From: Terriglobia bacterium
GTDB taxonomy: Bacteria > Acidobacteriota > Terriglobia > Bryobacterales > Bryobacteraceae
Assembly (NCBI GenBank): GCA_020073345.1
Contig: JAIQFI010000007.1
Location: 1-64,000, forward strand
Length of the DNA: 64,000 nucleotides
Reading direction: 5' to 3'
Position 1 is the first letter of the stretch; every line of letters starts with the position of its first letter. The notes beneath the pieces were generated by a model. It worked only from the letters and a program-made list of their open reading frames with translations. It ran no database searches and was not told where the DNA came from. Shown here piece by piece: positions 51,420 through 61,285 of this stretch. Made by a program: the position numbers and the translations under genes.

Positions 51420-54400
51420 GCCGGCGCTCGACCAGTGTATACAGAGCTGGAAGTACGATAAGCGTGAGCGCGGTCGCCGACACCAGGCCTCCGATGATCA
51501 CCACCGCGAGGGGCTTCTGCACCTCCGATCCGATGCCCTTCGAGAGGGCCATAGGCAGAAGCCCCAGCATGGCCAGGAGCGCGGTCATCAATACCGTACG
51601 GAAGCGCACCAGCGATCCTTCGATCGCAGCCTGGCGCGCATCCAGCCCCTCGGCGCGCAGGGCGTTGAAGTAGCTCACGATCACGACGCCGTTTAGCACC
51701 GCCTGGCCGAACAACGCGATGAACCCGATGGCAGCCGACACACTCAGCGGAATCTTGGTGATCAGCAGCGCCAGAATCCCGCCCACCAAAGCAAACGGAA
51801 TGTTCGAGAGAATCAGCAGGGCGCTCTTCACCGAGCCGAAGGCATTGAACAGCAGCAGAAAGATCAGAAAGATGCTGATGGGAACGATGATCTGCAGGCG
51901 CTTCATGGCGCGCTGCTGGTTTTCGAATTCACCGCCCCACTGCAGGTAATAACCTGGCGGAAGCGTCACGTTATGCTTAACGCGCTGCTGCATTTCCTCC
52001 ACGGCGCTGCCCATGTCACGACCGCGTAGGAACACGCCGATGGCGTTCAGGCGCTTGCCCGATTCGTGCGCGATGTTCATGCTTCCCGAGCCGATGCCGA
52101 GCGTAGCAACATCTTCCAGTGGCACGCGCAGCCCGCGCGGAGTCTCCACCAGAATCTCGCCGATCGTCGCAATATCCCGGCGTTGGTCTTCCTGCAGGCG
52201 CACCACCACTGGATACTTCCGTTCGCCCTCCCAGATCTCCGTGGCCTCCTTGCCGCCGACCGCCGTTTCGATCACATTCTGCACGTCGACCACGTTCAGC
52301 CCGTATCGCGCCGCCCGCGCACGGTCGATTTCGATCTGCAACTGCGGCACGCTACCCGCCCGGTCGATGAAAGCGCGCGCCACGCCGCGCACCGACGAAA
52401 CCTGATCCAGCACTTGCTGCGATGTTTTCTTGATTACGTCCAGATCGTCGCCGAACACCTTGATCACGATCTGACCGTCGATCTGCGAAATGCTTTCCAG
52501 GATGTTGTCGCGGATCGGTTGAGAGAAGCTGGGCTCGAAGCCGGGAACCTTGGACAGCGCCTCGTCGAATTGCTTGAGCAGTTCTTCTTTGCTGAGCTTG
52601 CTCTTCCATTCCTCTTGTGGATATGTATCCACCAGGAATTCGGCCATGTTGATCTGTTTGGGATCGGTGCCGTCCTCCGGCCGTCCCGCCTTGGAGATGA
52701 CCGCACGCACTTCCGGAAAGTGTTTGAGAATGGACCTTACGCGGGCGCATTCCTTAACCGCCTCGCTCACGGAGATCCCCGGAGGCAGCGTCAGATTTAC
52801 CCATACCGAACCCTCGTTCAGCTCGGGAAGAAACTCACTTCCAAGTTGGCTGGCGAGAAGAAGACTTCCCGCGAGTGCCATGACCGCCGCCGCCAGCACT
52901 AGTACCGGCCATCGCACGGCGTACGTCAGCACCGGACGGTACAGCTTCTTACAGAACCGAACCAGGCGATTTTCGCCGTGCGGCACGCCGCGCCGCAGCA
53001 GGAAGTAAGCCATCACCGGGACCAGCGTCAGCGAAAACAACAGCGACCCGAGCAGCGCCGAGACGATGGTGTACGCCATGGGCGCGAAGATGCGCCCTTC
53101 CTGGCGCTGCAAGGTGAATATCGGAATATGCGCGATGATGATGATCAGCATCGAGAACATGGTCGGCCGCCCAACGTGAGCCGCGGCCTCGATGATCACG
53201 TCCCGAACGTTTCCGCGTACCTTGTTCAGTGCCGACGTCGCATGCTGGTGCTCGGATAGCTCACGGAAGATGTTTTCCAGTACGATCACTGCCCCGTCCA
53301 CGATGATGCCGAAGTCCATCGCGCCGAGCGAAAGCAGGTTGGCGGGTAGCCCCCGGAAGCGCAGACCCATGAAGGTGGACAGCAGCGCCAGTGGGATGAT
53401 CGCCGCGACAATCGCCGCGGCGCGCAGGTTTCCCAGGAATAGGTAGAGCACGATCATCACCAGAATCGCGCCCTCCAGCAGGTTCTTGAACACTGTGTGC
53501 AGCGTGGTGTCGATCAGGAACGTCCGGTCATAGTACGGAACGATGGAGACTCCCTTGGGAAGAATCGAATCGTTCAGCTCCTGGACCCGCGTCTTGACCG
53601 CCTTCAGAACCTCCGACGGATTTTCCCCCTTACGCATGAGAATGATGCCGGTGACGATTTCGTTGTCTTCGTTCATCCCCACCGTGCCCTGCCGCGGAAC
53701 CGAGCTTACGTCAACCGTCGCGATATCGCGCACCAGCAAGGGTGTTCCGCCGTGTTCAGCTAGTATGATGTTGCCGATGTCATCCGCAGAGCGCAGCAGG
53801 CCGATGCCGCGAATCAGATACTGCTGGTCGCCTTGTTCCAGGTAACTGCCGCCGGCGTTCGCATTTCCCTGCCCCAGCGCGGTCAGCACCTGCTGCATGG
53901 GAATGTTATTCGCCTTCAGCTTGGCTAGATCCAGGCTGACCTGGTACTGCTTCAGGAATCCGCCCAGGCTGACCACGTCGGCGACCCCGGGCGCGAGCTT
54001 CAGGTAGCGGGTGATCGTCCAATCCTGGATCGAGCGCAGCTCCTTCAAATCCTGACCGTTTCCATGCACCCGGTAGCGAAACAGCTCGCCGATGGGCGTG
54101 GATAAGGGCGCGAGCTGCACCTGGGCTTTATCGGGAAGATCCACGCCGCGCAGGCGTTCGAGCACCAGTTGGCGAGCTTGATAGTCGTCGGCGCGGTCGT
54201 CGAAGGTGACGATCAGGAACGACAAGCCGAACTGCGTGTGCGAAAACATCCGCACGGCGTTCGGCAGGCCGCTCAGGCCGATCTCCAGCGGCGTGGTGAC
54301 CTGCTTTTCGACCTCTTCGGCCGCGTACCCCGGATACAGCGTGATCACTGTGACCTGGATATCGGTCACATCCGGAAACGCCTCGATCGGCAGATTCTCG

Positions 54401-54492
54401 AATGCCACTATGCCGCCCAGCACGAACAAGCCGGTCAGCAGGAACACGAACAACGGCTGATGCAAAGCGAACGAGACTAAGCGTTTGATCAT
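51370..54492 (-). CDS. cusA: HME-type RND heavy-metal efflux pump (CusA/CzcA family)
   Basis: ENLPIEAFPDVTDIQVTVITLYPGYAAEEVEKQVTTPLE; LGAMDFGIIVDGAVIVLENIFREL; 1040 aa. Confidence 0.93.
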   Translation of the reverse strand: MIKRLVSFALHQPLFVFLLTGLFVLGGIVAFENLPIEAFPDVTDIQVTVITLYPGYAAEEVEKQVTTPLEIGLSGLPNAVRMFSHTQFGLSFLIVTFDDRADDYQARQLVLERLRGVDLPDKAQVQLAPLSTPIGELFRYRVHGNGQDLKELRSIQDWTITRYLKLAPGVADVVSLGGFLKQYQVSLDLAKLKANNIPMQQVLTALGQGNANAGGSYLEQGDQQYLIRGIGLLRSADDIGNIILAEHGGTPLLVRDIATVDVSSVPRQGTVGMNEDNEIVTGIILMRKGENPSEVLKAVKTRVQELNDSILPKGVSIVPYYDRTFLIDTTLHTVFKNLLEGAILVMIVLYLFLGNLRAAAIVAAIIPLALLSTFMGLRFRGLPANLLSLGAMDFGIIVDGAVIVLENIFRELSEHQHATSALNKVRGNVRDVIIEAAAHVGRPTMFSMLIIIIAHIPIFTLQRQEGRIFAPMAYTIVSALLGSLLFSLTLVPVMAYFLLRRGVPHGENRLVRFCKKLYRPVLTYAVRWPVLVLAAAVMALAGSLLLASQLGSEFLPELNEGSVWVNLTLPPGISVSEAVKECARVRSILKHFPEVRAVISKAGRPEDGTDPKQINMAEFLVDTYPQEEWKSKLSKEELLKQFDEALSKVPGFEPSFSQPIRDNILESISQIDGQIVIKVFGDDLDVIKKTSQQVLDQVSSVRGVARAFIDRAGSVPQLQIEIDRARAARYGLNVVDVQNVIETAVGGKEATEIWEGERKYPVVVRLQEDQRRDIATIGEILVETPRGLRVPLEDVATLGIGSGSMNIAHESGKRLNAIGVFLRGRDMGSAVEEMQQRVKHNVTLPPGYYLQWGGEFENQQRAMKRLQIIVPISIFLIFLLLFNAFGSVKSALLILSNIPFALVGGILALLITKIPLSVSAAIGFIALFGQAVLNGVVIVSYFNALRAEGLDARQAAIEGSLVRFRTVLMTALLAMLGLLPMALSKGIGSEVQKPLAVVIIGGLVSATALTLIVLPALYTLVERRPTPRADTPVLASQSGD

Positions 54493-54500
54493 CGCCGCAG

Positions 54501-55664
54501 TTACTCCTGCCGTTGCTTGCGGCGATAGTCCAGCAGCATGGCTCCGTCGGTCACGATTTTTTCACCGGCGTGGAGGCCGCTTGTCACCCTCAAGCGGCCT
54601 TCAGCGTCGGGCGCGGCGACGATCAGGCGCCGCTCGAAGCGCCGGTCGTTTATCGCCGCGAACACGTAGCTCTTGCCGTCCTCTGTAAACACCGCGCCGG
54701 CGGGTACTGAAATCGCGGCGCCACCCTCGCTCAATTCGAGCGAGGAGGTAATGAACATTTCGGGCTTGAGCAAAACTTCAGGATTCGAAACCAGCAGGCG
54801 GACCTTTAGAGTCCGGCTGTCCGGATCGACTTTGTCGCTGATCCGCTCCACGCTGGCAGGAAAGCGGTGGTTGGGATAAGCCGCTGCCACCACCTGCACG
54901 TTCTGGCCCACGCGGACCAGATGAATGTCGCGCTCGAAAACATCCACCAGAACCCAGACTGTGCTGAGATCGGCGATGGTGAGCAAGGCGGTGCTGTCGG
55001 CTTGTACGTACTGACCCGGAGTCAGATTGCGCTCGATGAGCGTCCCGGCCATGGGTGAGCGCACCGGCACCAGCGATCGCAACCCTCCGTCCTTCGCCGC
55101 CTCCTTTGGATCGATGCCCAGGACCCGAAGCGCTTCTTCGCCCCGAGCCACATGCGTCGTGGCCTTGGCCAGATCGTTTTCCGTCTGCTGGAACGAGATG
55201 CGGGAGGCAGCCTGGTGCTCGAACAGATCCTTGTTCATGATGTAGGTCTTCTGCGCCAGATCCAGGTCACGCTGGCTTTCGAGGTAATCCGCGACCAGAG
55301 AGGCGACCTCGCGGCTCTTGATCGAAAACAGCACTTGATCCTTTCCGATGGAATCGCCCACGCGGGCCTGAAAATCTACTACCTGGCCGGGCAGTGGCGC
55401 CAGGATGCGAACGGTACGGTCTTCATTGAATTGCACTTTGCCTGTGCCGCTGAGATTACCGCGTCCTGATTCAGAGCGGACCGCCTCGACCTTGATGTTC
55501 GCCAGCATGGCGGGATCGAGCTCCACGTCGTTGGGAATCGGCGCCTTGGCGGACACCTTTGCAGCATCGGGCGCGGCGGCGGAAGCTTCGCTTGCGCCGC
55601 TTCTCTGGCATCCCGTGATTGCCAGCGCGATCAGCGCTGTAGACAAGATCAAACTCCCTTTCAT
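54501..55664 (-). CDS. cusB: RND efflux periplasmic adaptor (CusB/CzcB family)
   Basis: Lipobox IALAITGCQR; VRILAPLPGQVVDFQARVGDSIGKDQVLFSIKSREVA; HlyD-like. Confidence 0.9.
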   Translation of the reverse strand: MKGSLILSTALIALAITGCQRSGASEASAAAPDAAKVSAKAPIPNDVELDPAMLANIKVEAVRSESGRGNLSGTGKVQFNEDRTVRILAPLPGQVVDFQARVGDSIGKDQVLFSIKSREVASLVADYLESQRDLDLAQKTYIMNKDLFEHQAASRISFQQTENDLAKATTHVARGEEALRVLGIDPKEAAKDGGLRSLVPVRSPMAGTLIERNLTPGQYVQADSTALLTIADLSTVWVLVDVFERDIHLVRVGQNVQVVAAAYPNHRFPASVERISDKVDPDSRTLKVRLLVSNPEVLLKPEMFITSSLELSEGGAAISVPAGAVFTEDGKSYVFAAINDRRFERRLIVAAPDAEGRLRVTSGLHAGEKIVTDGAMLLDYRRKQRQE

Positions 55665-56926
55665 GGAATCACCTCTTCGCCAACCACCGCGGCCAGGCGG
55701 CTCACGGCCCGTCGGTAATCGGCTTGCGCGTCGTAATACGTCGACATGGTTTCGTTGAAAGCTCTCTGCGCGTCCAGAACGTCCAGTAGCGACCCGGCGC
55801 CCGCCTGGTAAACGTAGGTCGTCGTATTGCGGGCTTCCTGAGACAGCCCCAGCAGATCGCTCTCGATATCGCCGATCAGCTGGCGCGCGGTTTCGTACTC
55901 GCGGTAGGCCCCGGTCACTTCGCCCGAAACCTGGGACTGCAGCGCGTCCATCTGTTTCTGCAACTGAACCTCTTCGGAGCTCACGCGAGCGATTTCGCCC
56001 TGGTTCCGGTTGAACACCGGCAGCGGCACGCTGAAGAAAAAACCCACGGAATTCCCGGTGCCATTGACGCCTTGCTGGCGTCGATATTCCGCACCCGCGG
56101 CGTAATCCACCTTGCCGTTCGCCAGTTGAAGCCGTAGCTCGGACTGTGACCGCGCCTGGTCCAGCCGCGCGGCTTGGATGTCGGGCCGCACCGACAGCGC
56201 GCAGGCTCGAATCTGGTCAAGAGCAGGTGCCGCGGGTGGAATCGGAATCTTCAGCGGATCGCTGATATCAACAGGCATCTCGCCGGGCGCGCGCCCCAGC
56301 AGCGTTTGGAGCTTGATACGGGCCGTTGTGAGCGCCAGTTCCGCGGTCTTGACATTGCTGCGGAACTGCAGCATCGCCACGCGGGAGCGCGTCAGTTCGA
56401 TGGGCGGAATTGCCCCGCCCTTTAGTCGCGTCTCGTTGAGCTGGACCACCGCCTCCAGCGACTTCAAATTGTCATTGGCAAGATCCAGGCGAGCCCTGGC
56501 CTCCATGACATCAATGCAGGCCAGCGTTACGTCCAGCCTCAGGCGGCGGATCGAGTCGGCCACTCGGGCCTCGGCGATTTTCTGCGCATAGCCCGCGGTG
56601 TCCACGCGGTATTCGCGTTTGTGCGCACGCTCGAACGGGAAATCGATGCGTAAGGCTGTCTCTGTGGGCCCCGCTCCATTCACCTCGCTAAAGCCGCTGC
56701 CCAGCCAGTCCAGATGATCGGATGATGCGCTCACCACTGGATTCGGCCGAAGACGGGCAGTGATCACCGCCGTTTCCGCTACTGGAATACCGAGCTTTTC
56801 TGCCAGCAGTCCCGGGTTATTCTGCAGGGCTTCCTGGACGGCCTGATCGATCGTAATCGCCGGTAGCGGCGCCACGGCCAGCACCAGACCCACCACCAAA
56901 CCGAACGCCAATGACTTCGCAGAAAT
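55661..56926 (-). CDS. TolC-family outer-membrane efflux protein (CusC/CzcC-like)
   Basis: ITIDQAVQEALQNNPGLLAEKLGIPVAETAVITARLRPNPVVSAS...YRRAVSRLAAVVGEEVIP. Start uncertain: TTG 56911 in the ORF track, or ATT 56926 with a well-spaced AGGAGG. Confidence 0.88.
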   Translation of the reverse strand: MSAKSLAFGLVVGLVLAVAPLPAITIDQAVQEALQNNPGLLAEKLGIPVAETAVITARLRPNPVVSASSDHLDWLGSGFSEVNGAGPTETALRIDFPFERAHKREYRVDTAGYAQKIAEARVADSIRRLRLDVTLACIDVMEARARLDLANDNLKSLEAVVQLNETRLKGGAIPPIELTRSRVAMLQFRSNVKTAELALTTARIKLQTLLGRAPGEMPVDISDPLKIPIPPAAPALDQIRACALSVRPDIQAARLDQARSQSELRLQLANGKVDYAAGAEYRRQQGVNGTGNSVGFFFSVPLPVFNRNQGEIARVSSEEVQLQKQMDALQSQVSGEVTGAYREYETARQLIGDIESDLLGLSQEARNTTTYVYQAGAGSLLDVLDAQRAFNETMSTYYDAQADYRRAVSRLAAVVGEEVIP

Positions 56927-56940
56927 AATACACCTCCTGT

Positions 56941-56956
56941 CAGCCTTAAGAGGCTG
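56941..56956 (-). other. Perfect hairpin CAGCCT-TAAG-AGGCTG between the VCBS gene and cusC
   Basis: cagccttaagaggctg; 6-bp stem, TAAG on the + strand (CTTA on the transcribed minus strand), just upstream of the AGGAGG SD. Confidence 0.45.
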
Positions 56957-56983
56957 GTCAGATTACAATGCTTTTGACTGGAA

Positions 56984-57622
56984 TCAGGAGTTGCGGGGAG
57001 GAGCGCGCGGGCGGAAATCGGAACGGCGTGCGTCCCGTCGTGCGAACTCATTTTGCCAAGTGCAACCGGCGACGACGCGTTCCGGCGAGGCGATCACGGC
57101 CGAAGGCGCCACCGACTGTGTCCGCTCTTCGGAGATAGCGAATAACGGGAGTTCCGGGACGTGCCCCCGCCAGGCCGATCCTGGCCGCTCGCTCCAGAGC
57201 TTCCGGAAGTCCGCCAGATGTCCTTCGTGGAAGGAGCCGGCGCCGTCATTGATCCACACGCCGATCGGCTGGCTCGATAACGGTTCGAATATGACCAAAT
57301 CTCCGTCATCGTCGCCATCCACGTCGCGACTGCTCAACTCGACCGTCGCGCCAGGGCTTAGGAAATGGAACGAGGTCTGCTGGAAAGCGCCCAGCGTGAT
57401 GCGGACTTCTTGGGCATAACCATTGGCATCGTGCCGCTCCGATCGCGCGGTCGCCAGATCGATGTTCTGGTCTCCGTTGAGATCCGCCAGCACCCAGCCG
57501 GACACTGCGTCCGAATTATTCGCAAAAGGTAAGTTGCGGGTCGTGCCGGCGAGACCCAGCCCGCTTCCGGCCAAGGCCAGGAGCAGAAGCCGTAGCGCCG
57601 AAGATTTGGCGAGAAACCGCAC
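56984..57622 (-). CDS. Secreted VCBS/FG-GAP-repeat protein upstream of cusCBA
   Basis: GWVLADLNGDQNIDLATARSE and SRDVDGDDDGDLVIFEPLSSQPIGVWINDGAGSF. Confidence 0.72.
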   Translation of the reverse strand: MRFLAKSSALRLLLLALAGSGLGLAGTTRNLPFANNSDAVSGWVLADLNGDQNIDLATARSERHDANGYAQEVRITLGAFQQTSFHFLSPGATVELSSRDVDGDDDGDLVIFEPLSSQPIGVWINDGAGSFHEGHLADFRKLWSERPGSAWRGHVPELPLFAISEERTQSVAPSAVIASPERVVAGCTWQNEFARRDARRSDFRPRAPPRNS

Positions 57623-57667
57623 GTCGCCCCGATTATAGCGCGACCTCTACTAGCCCGTGAATGAAAA

Positions 57668-59836
57668 CTATTTAAGGTTCCGCTCGAAGAAATCCACCAT
57701 AGCGGCGTTCAACTGGCGGGCTTCGGCGCCCGTCACCGCATGAGTCTTCTGGGTGTAAACCTGCATCTCGAATTGCTTGCTCGCGCGCTCCAGCGCATCG
57801 ATCATCTGCACGGTGTTCTGGAAGAGCACGTTGTCGTCCTCCACATTGTGCGCGATCATCAGCTTCCCTTTAAGGTTCTTCGCCTGCGGCGGCAGGGCGG
57901 TATTTCTATAGCCGTCCGGGTTGTCTTTCGGCAGGCCCATGTAACGCTCCGTGTAGATGGTGTCGTAATTATGCCAATCCGTCACCGGAGCTCCCGCGAT
58001 GCCGGCCCGGAACACGTCCGGCGCGTTCAGCATGCCGCTGAGCGTCATGAACCCGCCGTAACTCCAGCCGCGAATGCCGACGCGCGCCCGATCGACGAAC
58101 CCGAGCGACACCAGGTGTTCGACGCCGGCCACTTGATCGGCCAGCTCTGTTAAGCCGAGCTTTCGGAACACCGGCGTCTCAAACGCATGCCCCCGGCCCG
58201 ACGATCCGCGATTGTCCACTTGCCAGACCACGAAGCCCTTGTTCGCCAACACCTGATCCAGGTCAGCACCCATCCAGGCATTGCGCACTCCTTGCGAATC
58301 CGGGCCGCCGTAGACCAGCACGACCGCCGGATATGTCTTGCCCGCCTCGAATCCCGCGGGCCGGATGAGTCGAGCATAAAGCAACGTTCCGTCCGGACTC
58401 CGGAAGTCTACCAGTTCCGTCGGCAGAATCTCGTACTCTTCGGTCAGGCGTCGGTTCACCTCGCGATACACACCCAGTTCGCGTCCATCTCCGGCGTGAA
58501 TAGTCGTGCGCGGGGGCGACGATACGCTCGAAAAGGTATCGAGATAGAAGTGTCCGCCCGGCCCCATCGCAATAGTATGCGTGCCTGAGCCAGAGCTGAG
58601 CCGTTGCTTCCCCTCGCCGGTCGTTTCAAACGTGTAACCAACACTGTAGAATTGCCGCTCCAGCGGGCTGGTCTCGCTCGCGGTGTAATAAACGCGCCCG
58701 GCAGCCTCGTCGACGCCAGTGATCCCGGTCACCTCCCAGGAGCCGCGCGTCAGCTGCTTCGATTCTTTTCCGTCGATCGAGTACAGATAGATGTGACGGA
58801 AACCGTCGCGCTCGCTCAGCCACAGGAATTGTTTCCCGCCACTCACGAACACCGGATCCTGTGGCACATTAACCCAGTATTTGTCGGTTTCCTCTAAAAT
58901 CCGCGAAGTCTTCCCCGATCCGGCTCCGGCCAAGAGCAGGTCCAGTTTGTTCTGCACCCGGTTTGTGCGCACCACGTACACGTTCCTCGAATCCGGCGTC
59001 CAGCCGGCACGGGCGATCAGCGAGTCGCGCGTGCTGCCCACTTCGATCCATCGAGTACTCCCGCCGTGGGCGTCCACCACGCCGACCCGGACATCGGGAT
59101 TATTCTCCCCAGCCTGCGGATAGCGCTGCGGCTCATAGATCGGACGAAGCCCCCGCAAATCTTCGTGAGGATAGAGCGGCTCGCGGCTGATATCGAATTG
59201 CAGATAGACGATCGACTTGGAATCGGGCGACCACCAGTACGCCGTGCCCAGATCGAGTTCTTCCGGATACACCCAGTCCAAACCGGCGTTGCGCGATGTG
59301 TCCGACCCGCCCGTCGTCAGACGCGTCTCGCGCTTCGAGGCAATGTCGAGCGTGTATAAGTCCCACTCTCGACGAAAAGCCACCGACTTCCCGTCCGGCG
59401 AGATCTTCGGATCACGCTCGGCGACTGCTGTTTTGGTGAGTTGGCTCCACTTGCCGGAATCGACCTGAATGAGGAAAACGTCCCCGCCGCCGGAATAGAG
59501 CACCTGGCCACCGGCCCATTGCACTGGCGTTTCACGTACCCGCCGGTTCTCCCACTCGAATGACCCCGATTCCGGGATCACCGGTCGCACGGCAGCCGAA
59601 TCCATCGCAGCAGTGTCGATCAGGTCTTTCGACGCTCTGGTGGCGGGATCATAAACCACTAGCTTCCCGGCCTGCCGGTATAAGAACTGTTTTCCGTCCG
59701 GCGCCCAGGCCACCGGGTTTCCAGGACCTTCAGGAGCCAGCCGGGCTGCTTCCTGCACGGTCTCCAGAGTGATGAGTTTTTTCTGCGCCAGTAGACATAG
59801 TGGAACGCACGCCAGGAACAAAAATGCCGCTCTCAT
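57668..59836 (-). CDS. S9 family peptidase (dipeptidyl peptidase IV-like)
   Basis: YPEELDLGTAYWWSPDSKSIVYLQFD; RVGIRGWSYGGFMTLSGMLN; HNVEDDNVLFQNTVQ; GxSxGG nucleophile. Confidence 0.95.
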   Translation of the reverse strand: MRAAFLFLACVPLCLLAQKKLITLETVQEAARLAPEGPGNPVAWAPDGKQFLYRQAGKLVVYDPATRASKDLIDTAAMDSAAVRPVIPESGSFEWENRRVRETPVQWAGGQVLYSGGGDVFLIQVDSGKWSQLTKTAVAERDPKISPDGKSVAFRREWDLYTLDIASKRETRLTTGGSDTSRNAGLDWVYPEELDLGTAYWWSPDSKSIVYLQFDISREPLYPHEDLRGLRPIYEPQRYPQAGENNPDVRVGVVDAHGGSTRWIEVGSTRDSLIARAGWTPDSRNVYVVRTNRVQNKLDLLLAGAGSGKTSRILEETDKYWVNVPQDPVFVSGGKQFLWLSERDGFRHIYLYSIDGKESKQLTRGSWEVTGITGVDEAAGRVYYTASETSPLERQFYSVGYTFETTGEGKQRLSSGSGTHTIAMGPGGHFYLDTFSSVSSPPRTTIHAGDGRELGVYREVNRRLTEEYEILPTELVDFRSPDGTLLYARLIRPAGFEAGKTYPAVVLVYGGPDSQGVRNAWMGADLDQVLANKGFVVWQVDNRGSSGRGHAFETPVFRKLGLTELADQVAGVEHLVSLGFVDRARVGIRGWSYGGFMTLSGMLNAPDVFRAGIAGAPVTDWHNYDTIYTERYMGLPKDNPDGYRNTALPPQAKNLKGKLMIAHNVEDDNVLFQNTVQMIDALERASKQFEMQVYTQKTHAVTGAEARQLNAAMVDFFERNLK

Positions 59837-59874
59837 CGTATCCTGATTGTAAGTTGAATGCGGATCGTAATTGA

Positions 59875-61272
59875 ATGAGAGTAACTTTTTGGGGTGCCGC
59901 CCAAACGGTTACCGGGTCCATGCACCACGTCGAGGCGGCAGGCAAGAGATTCCTTCTCGACTGTGGTTTATATCAGGGACGCCGCCGCGACGCGTTTGAG
60001 CGAAACAGTCATTTTCCGTTTCCGGTGTCCAGTATCGACGGCGTGATTCTTTCCCACGCCCACATCGATCACAGCGGAAATCTTCCCACGTTGGTTCACA
60101 ACGGCTACTCCGGGCCGATCTACACCACGCCGGCGACCATCGATCTGTGCCTGCCCATGCTGGCCGATTCGGCCTTCCTCCAGCAAAAGGACATCGAGTT
60201 CTGCAACCGCCGCCGGGAACATCGGAGGGCCCTTGGCCGCGATGATCGGGAGTGTGAGCCCCTGTACCTTCCTGAGGACGCCGAACGCGTAAATCCCCTG
60301 TTCTGCCCGGTCGGGCTGGGCGAAACCAAGGAAGTGGCGCCCGGATTCCGCTACCGGACCTACGAAGCCGGGCACATGCTCGGCGCGACTTCGATGGTGA
60401 TCGAGGCCGATGGCGTGCGCCTGGCCTTCTCCGGCGACGTCGGCCGCAAGAACCTGCCGATTCTCCGCGACCCGGTCTCGCCCGATCCGGTGGACTATCT
60501 GATCATGGAGAGCACCTACGGAGACCGATTCCATAAGCCGGTCGCGGACGTCGCCGAGAAGCTTGCCGACGTCGTAAATCGGACCGCCGGGCGGGGCGGC
60601 AGAATCATCGTCCCCTGCTTCGCCGTGGGACGCACCCAGCAATTAGTGATGATCTTGCATCAGTTGATGGATGCGCACCGGATTCCCTCCATCCCCATCT
60701 TCGTCGACAGTCCTCTGGCTGTGAACGCCACGGAGGTTTTTCGCAAGCACCCGGAGTGCTACGACGAAGAAACCCGAAAGTTTTTGTCCGAGGGCGACGA
60801 CCCTTTCGGCTTCTCCCGCCTGCGCTACATCCGCGAAGCCAGCGAGTCGAAGGCGCTCAACAGCCTGCATGGTCCGTTCCTGGTCCTGTCCGCCTCCGGG
60901 ATGTGCGAGGGCGGGCGTATCTTGCATCATTTGCGGAACAACGTCGAAGATCCCCGCAACACGGTCCTCTTCACTGGATTCCAGGCCGAATACACTCTCG
61001 GCCGCAAGATCCTGAATGGAGACCGCGAAGTTCCGATCTTCGGCGAGCCGATGCAGCTCCGCGCGGAAGTGGTTTCACTGGACGAGCTGAGCGGCCACGC
61101 CGATCAAGGGGAGCTGATCGAATGGATGCGCCCGCTGGCGGCGCGACTGAAGAAAGTATTCCTGGTGCACGGCGAGCTCGCCCAGGGCGCGGCGCTTGCG
61201 GAAGTGATCCGCAAGGAATTCCACATCGACGTGCAACAACCTTCGAGAGGGCATAGTTTCCTACTGAATTGA
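59875..61272 (+). CDS. MBL-fold beta-CASP RNA hydrolase
   Basis: MRVTFWGAAQTVTGSMHHVEAAGKRFLLDCGLYQG; LSHAHIDHSGNLP; SASGMCEGGRILHHL; FTGFQAEYTLGRKI. Confidence 0.95.
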   Translation: MRVTFWGAAQTVTGSMHHVEAAGKRFLLDCGLYQGRRRDAFERNSHFPFPVSSIDGVILSHAHIDHSGNLPTLVHNGYSGPIYTTPATIDLCLPMLADSAFLQQKDIEFCNRRREHRRALGRDDRECEPLYLPEDAERVNPLFCPVGLGETKEVAPGFRYRTYEAGHMLGATSMVIEADGVRLAFSGDVGRKNLPILRDPVSPDPVDYLIMESTYGDRFHKPVADVAEKLADVVNRTAGRGGRIIVPCFAVGRTQQLVMILHQLMDAHRIPSIPIFVDSPLAVNATEVFRKHPECYDEETRKFLSEGDDPFGFSRLRYIREASESKALNSLHGPFLVLSASGMCEGGRILHHLRNNVEDPRNTVLFTGFQAEYTLGRKILNGDREVPIFGEPMQLRAEVVSLDELSGHADQGELIEWMRPLAARLKKVFLVHGELAQGAALAEVIRKEFHIDVQQPSRGHSFLLN

Positions 61273-61285
61273 GGTAAATCCCATC

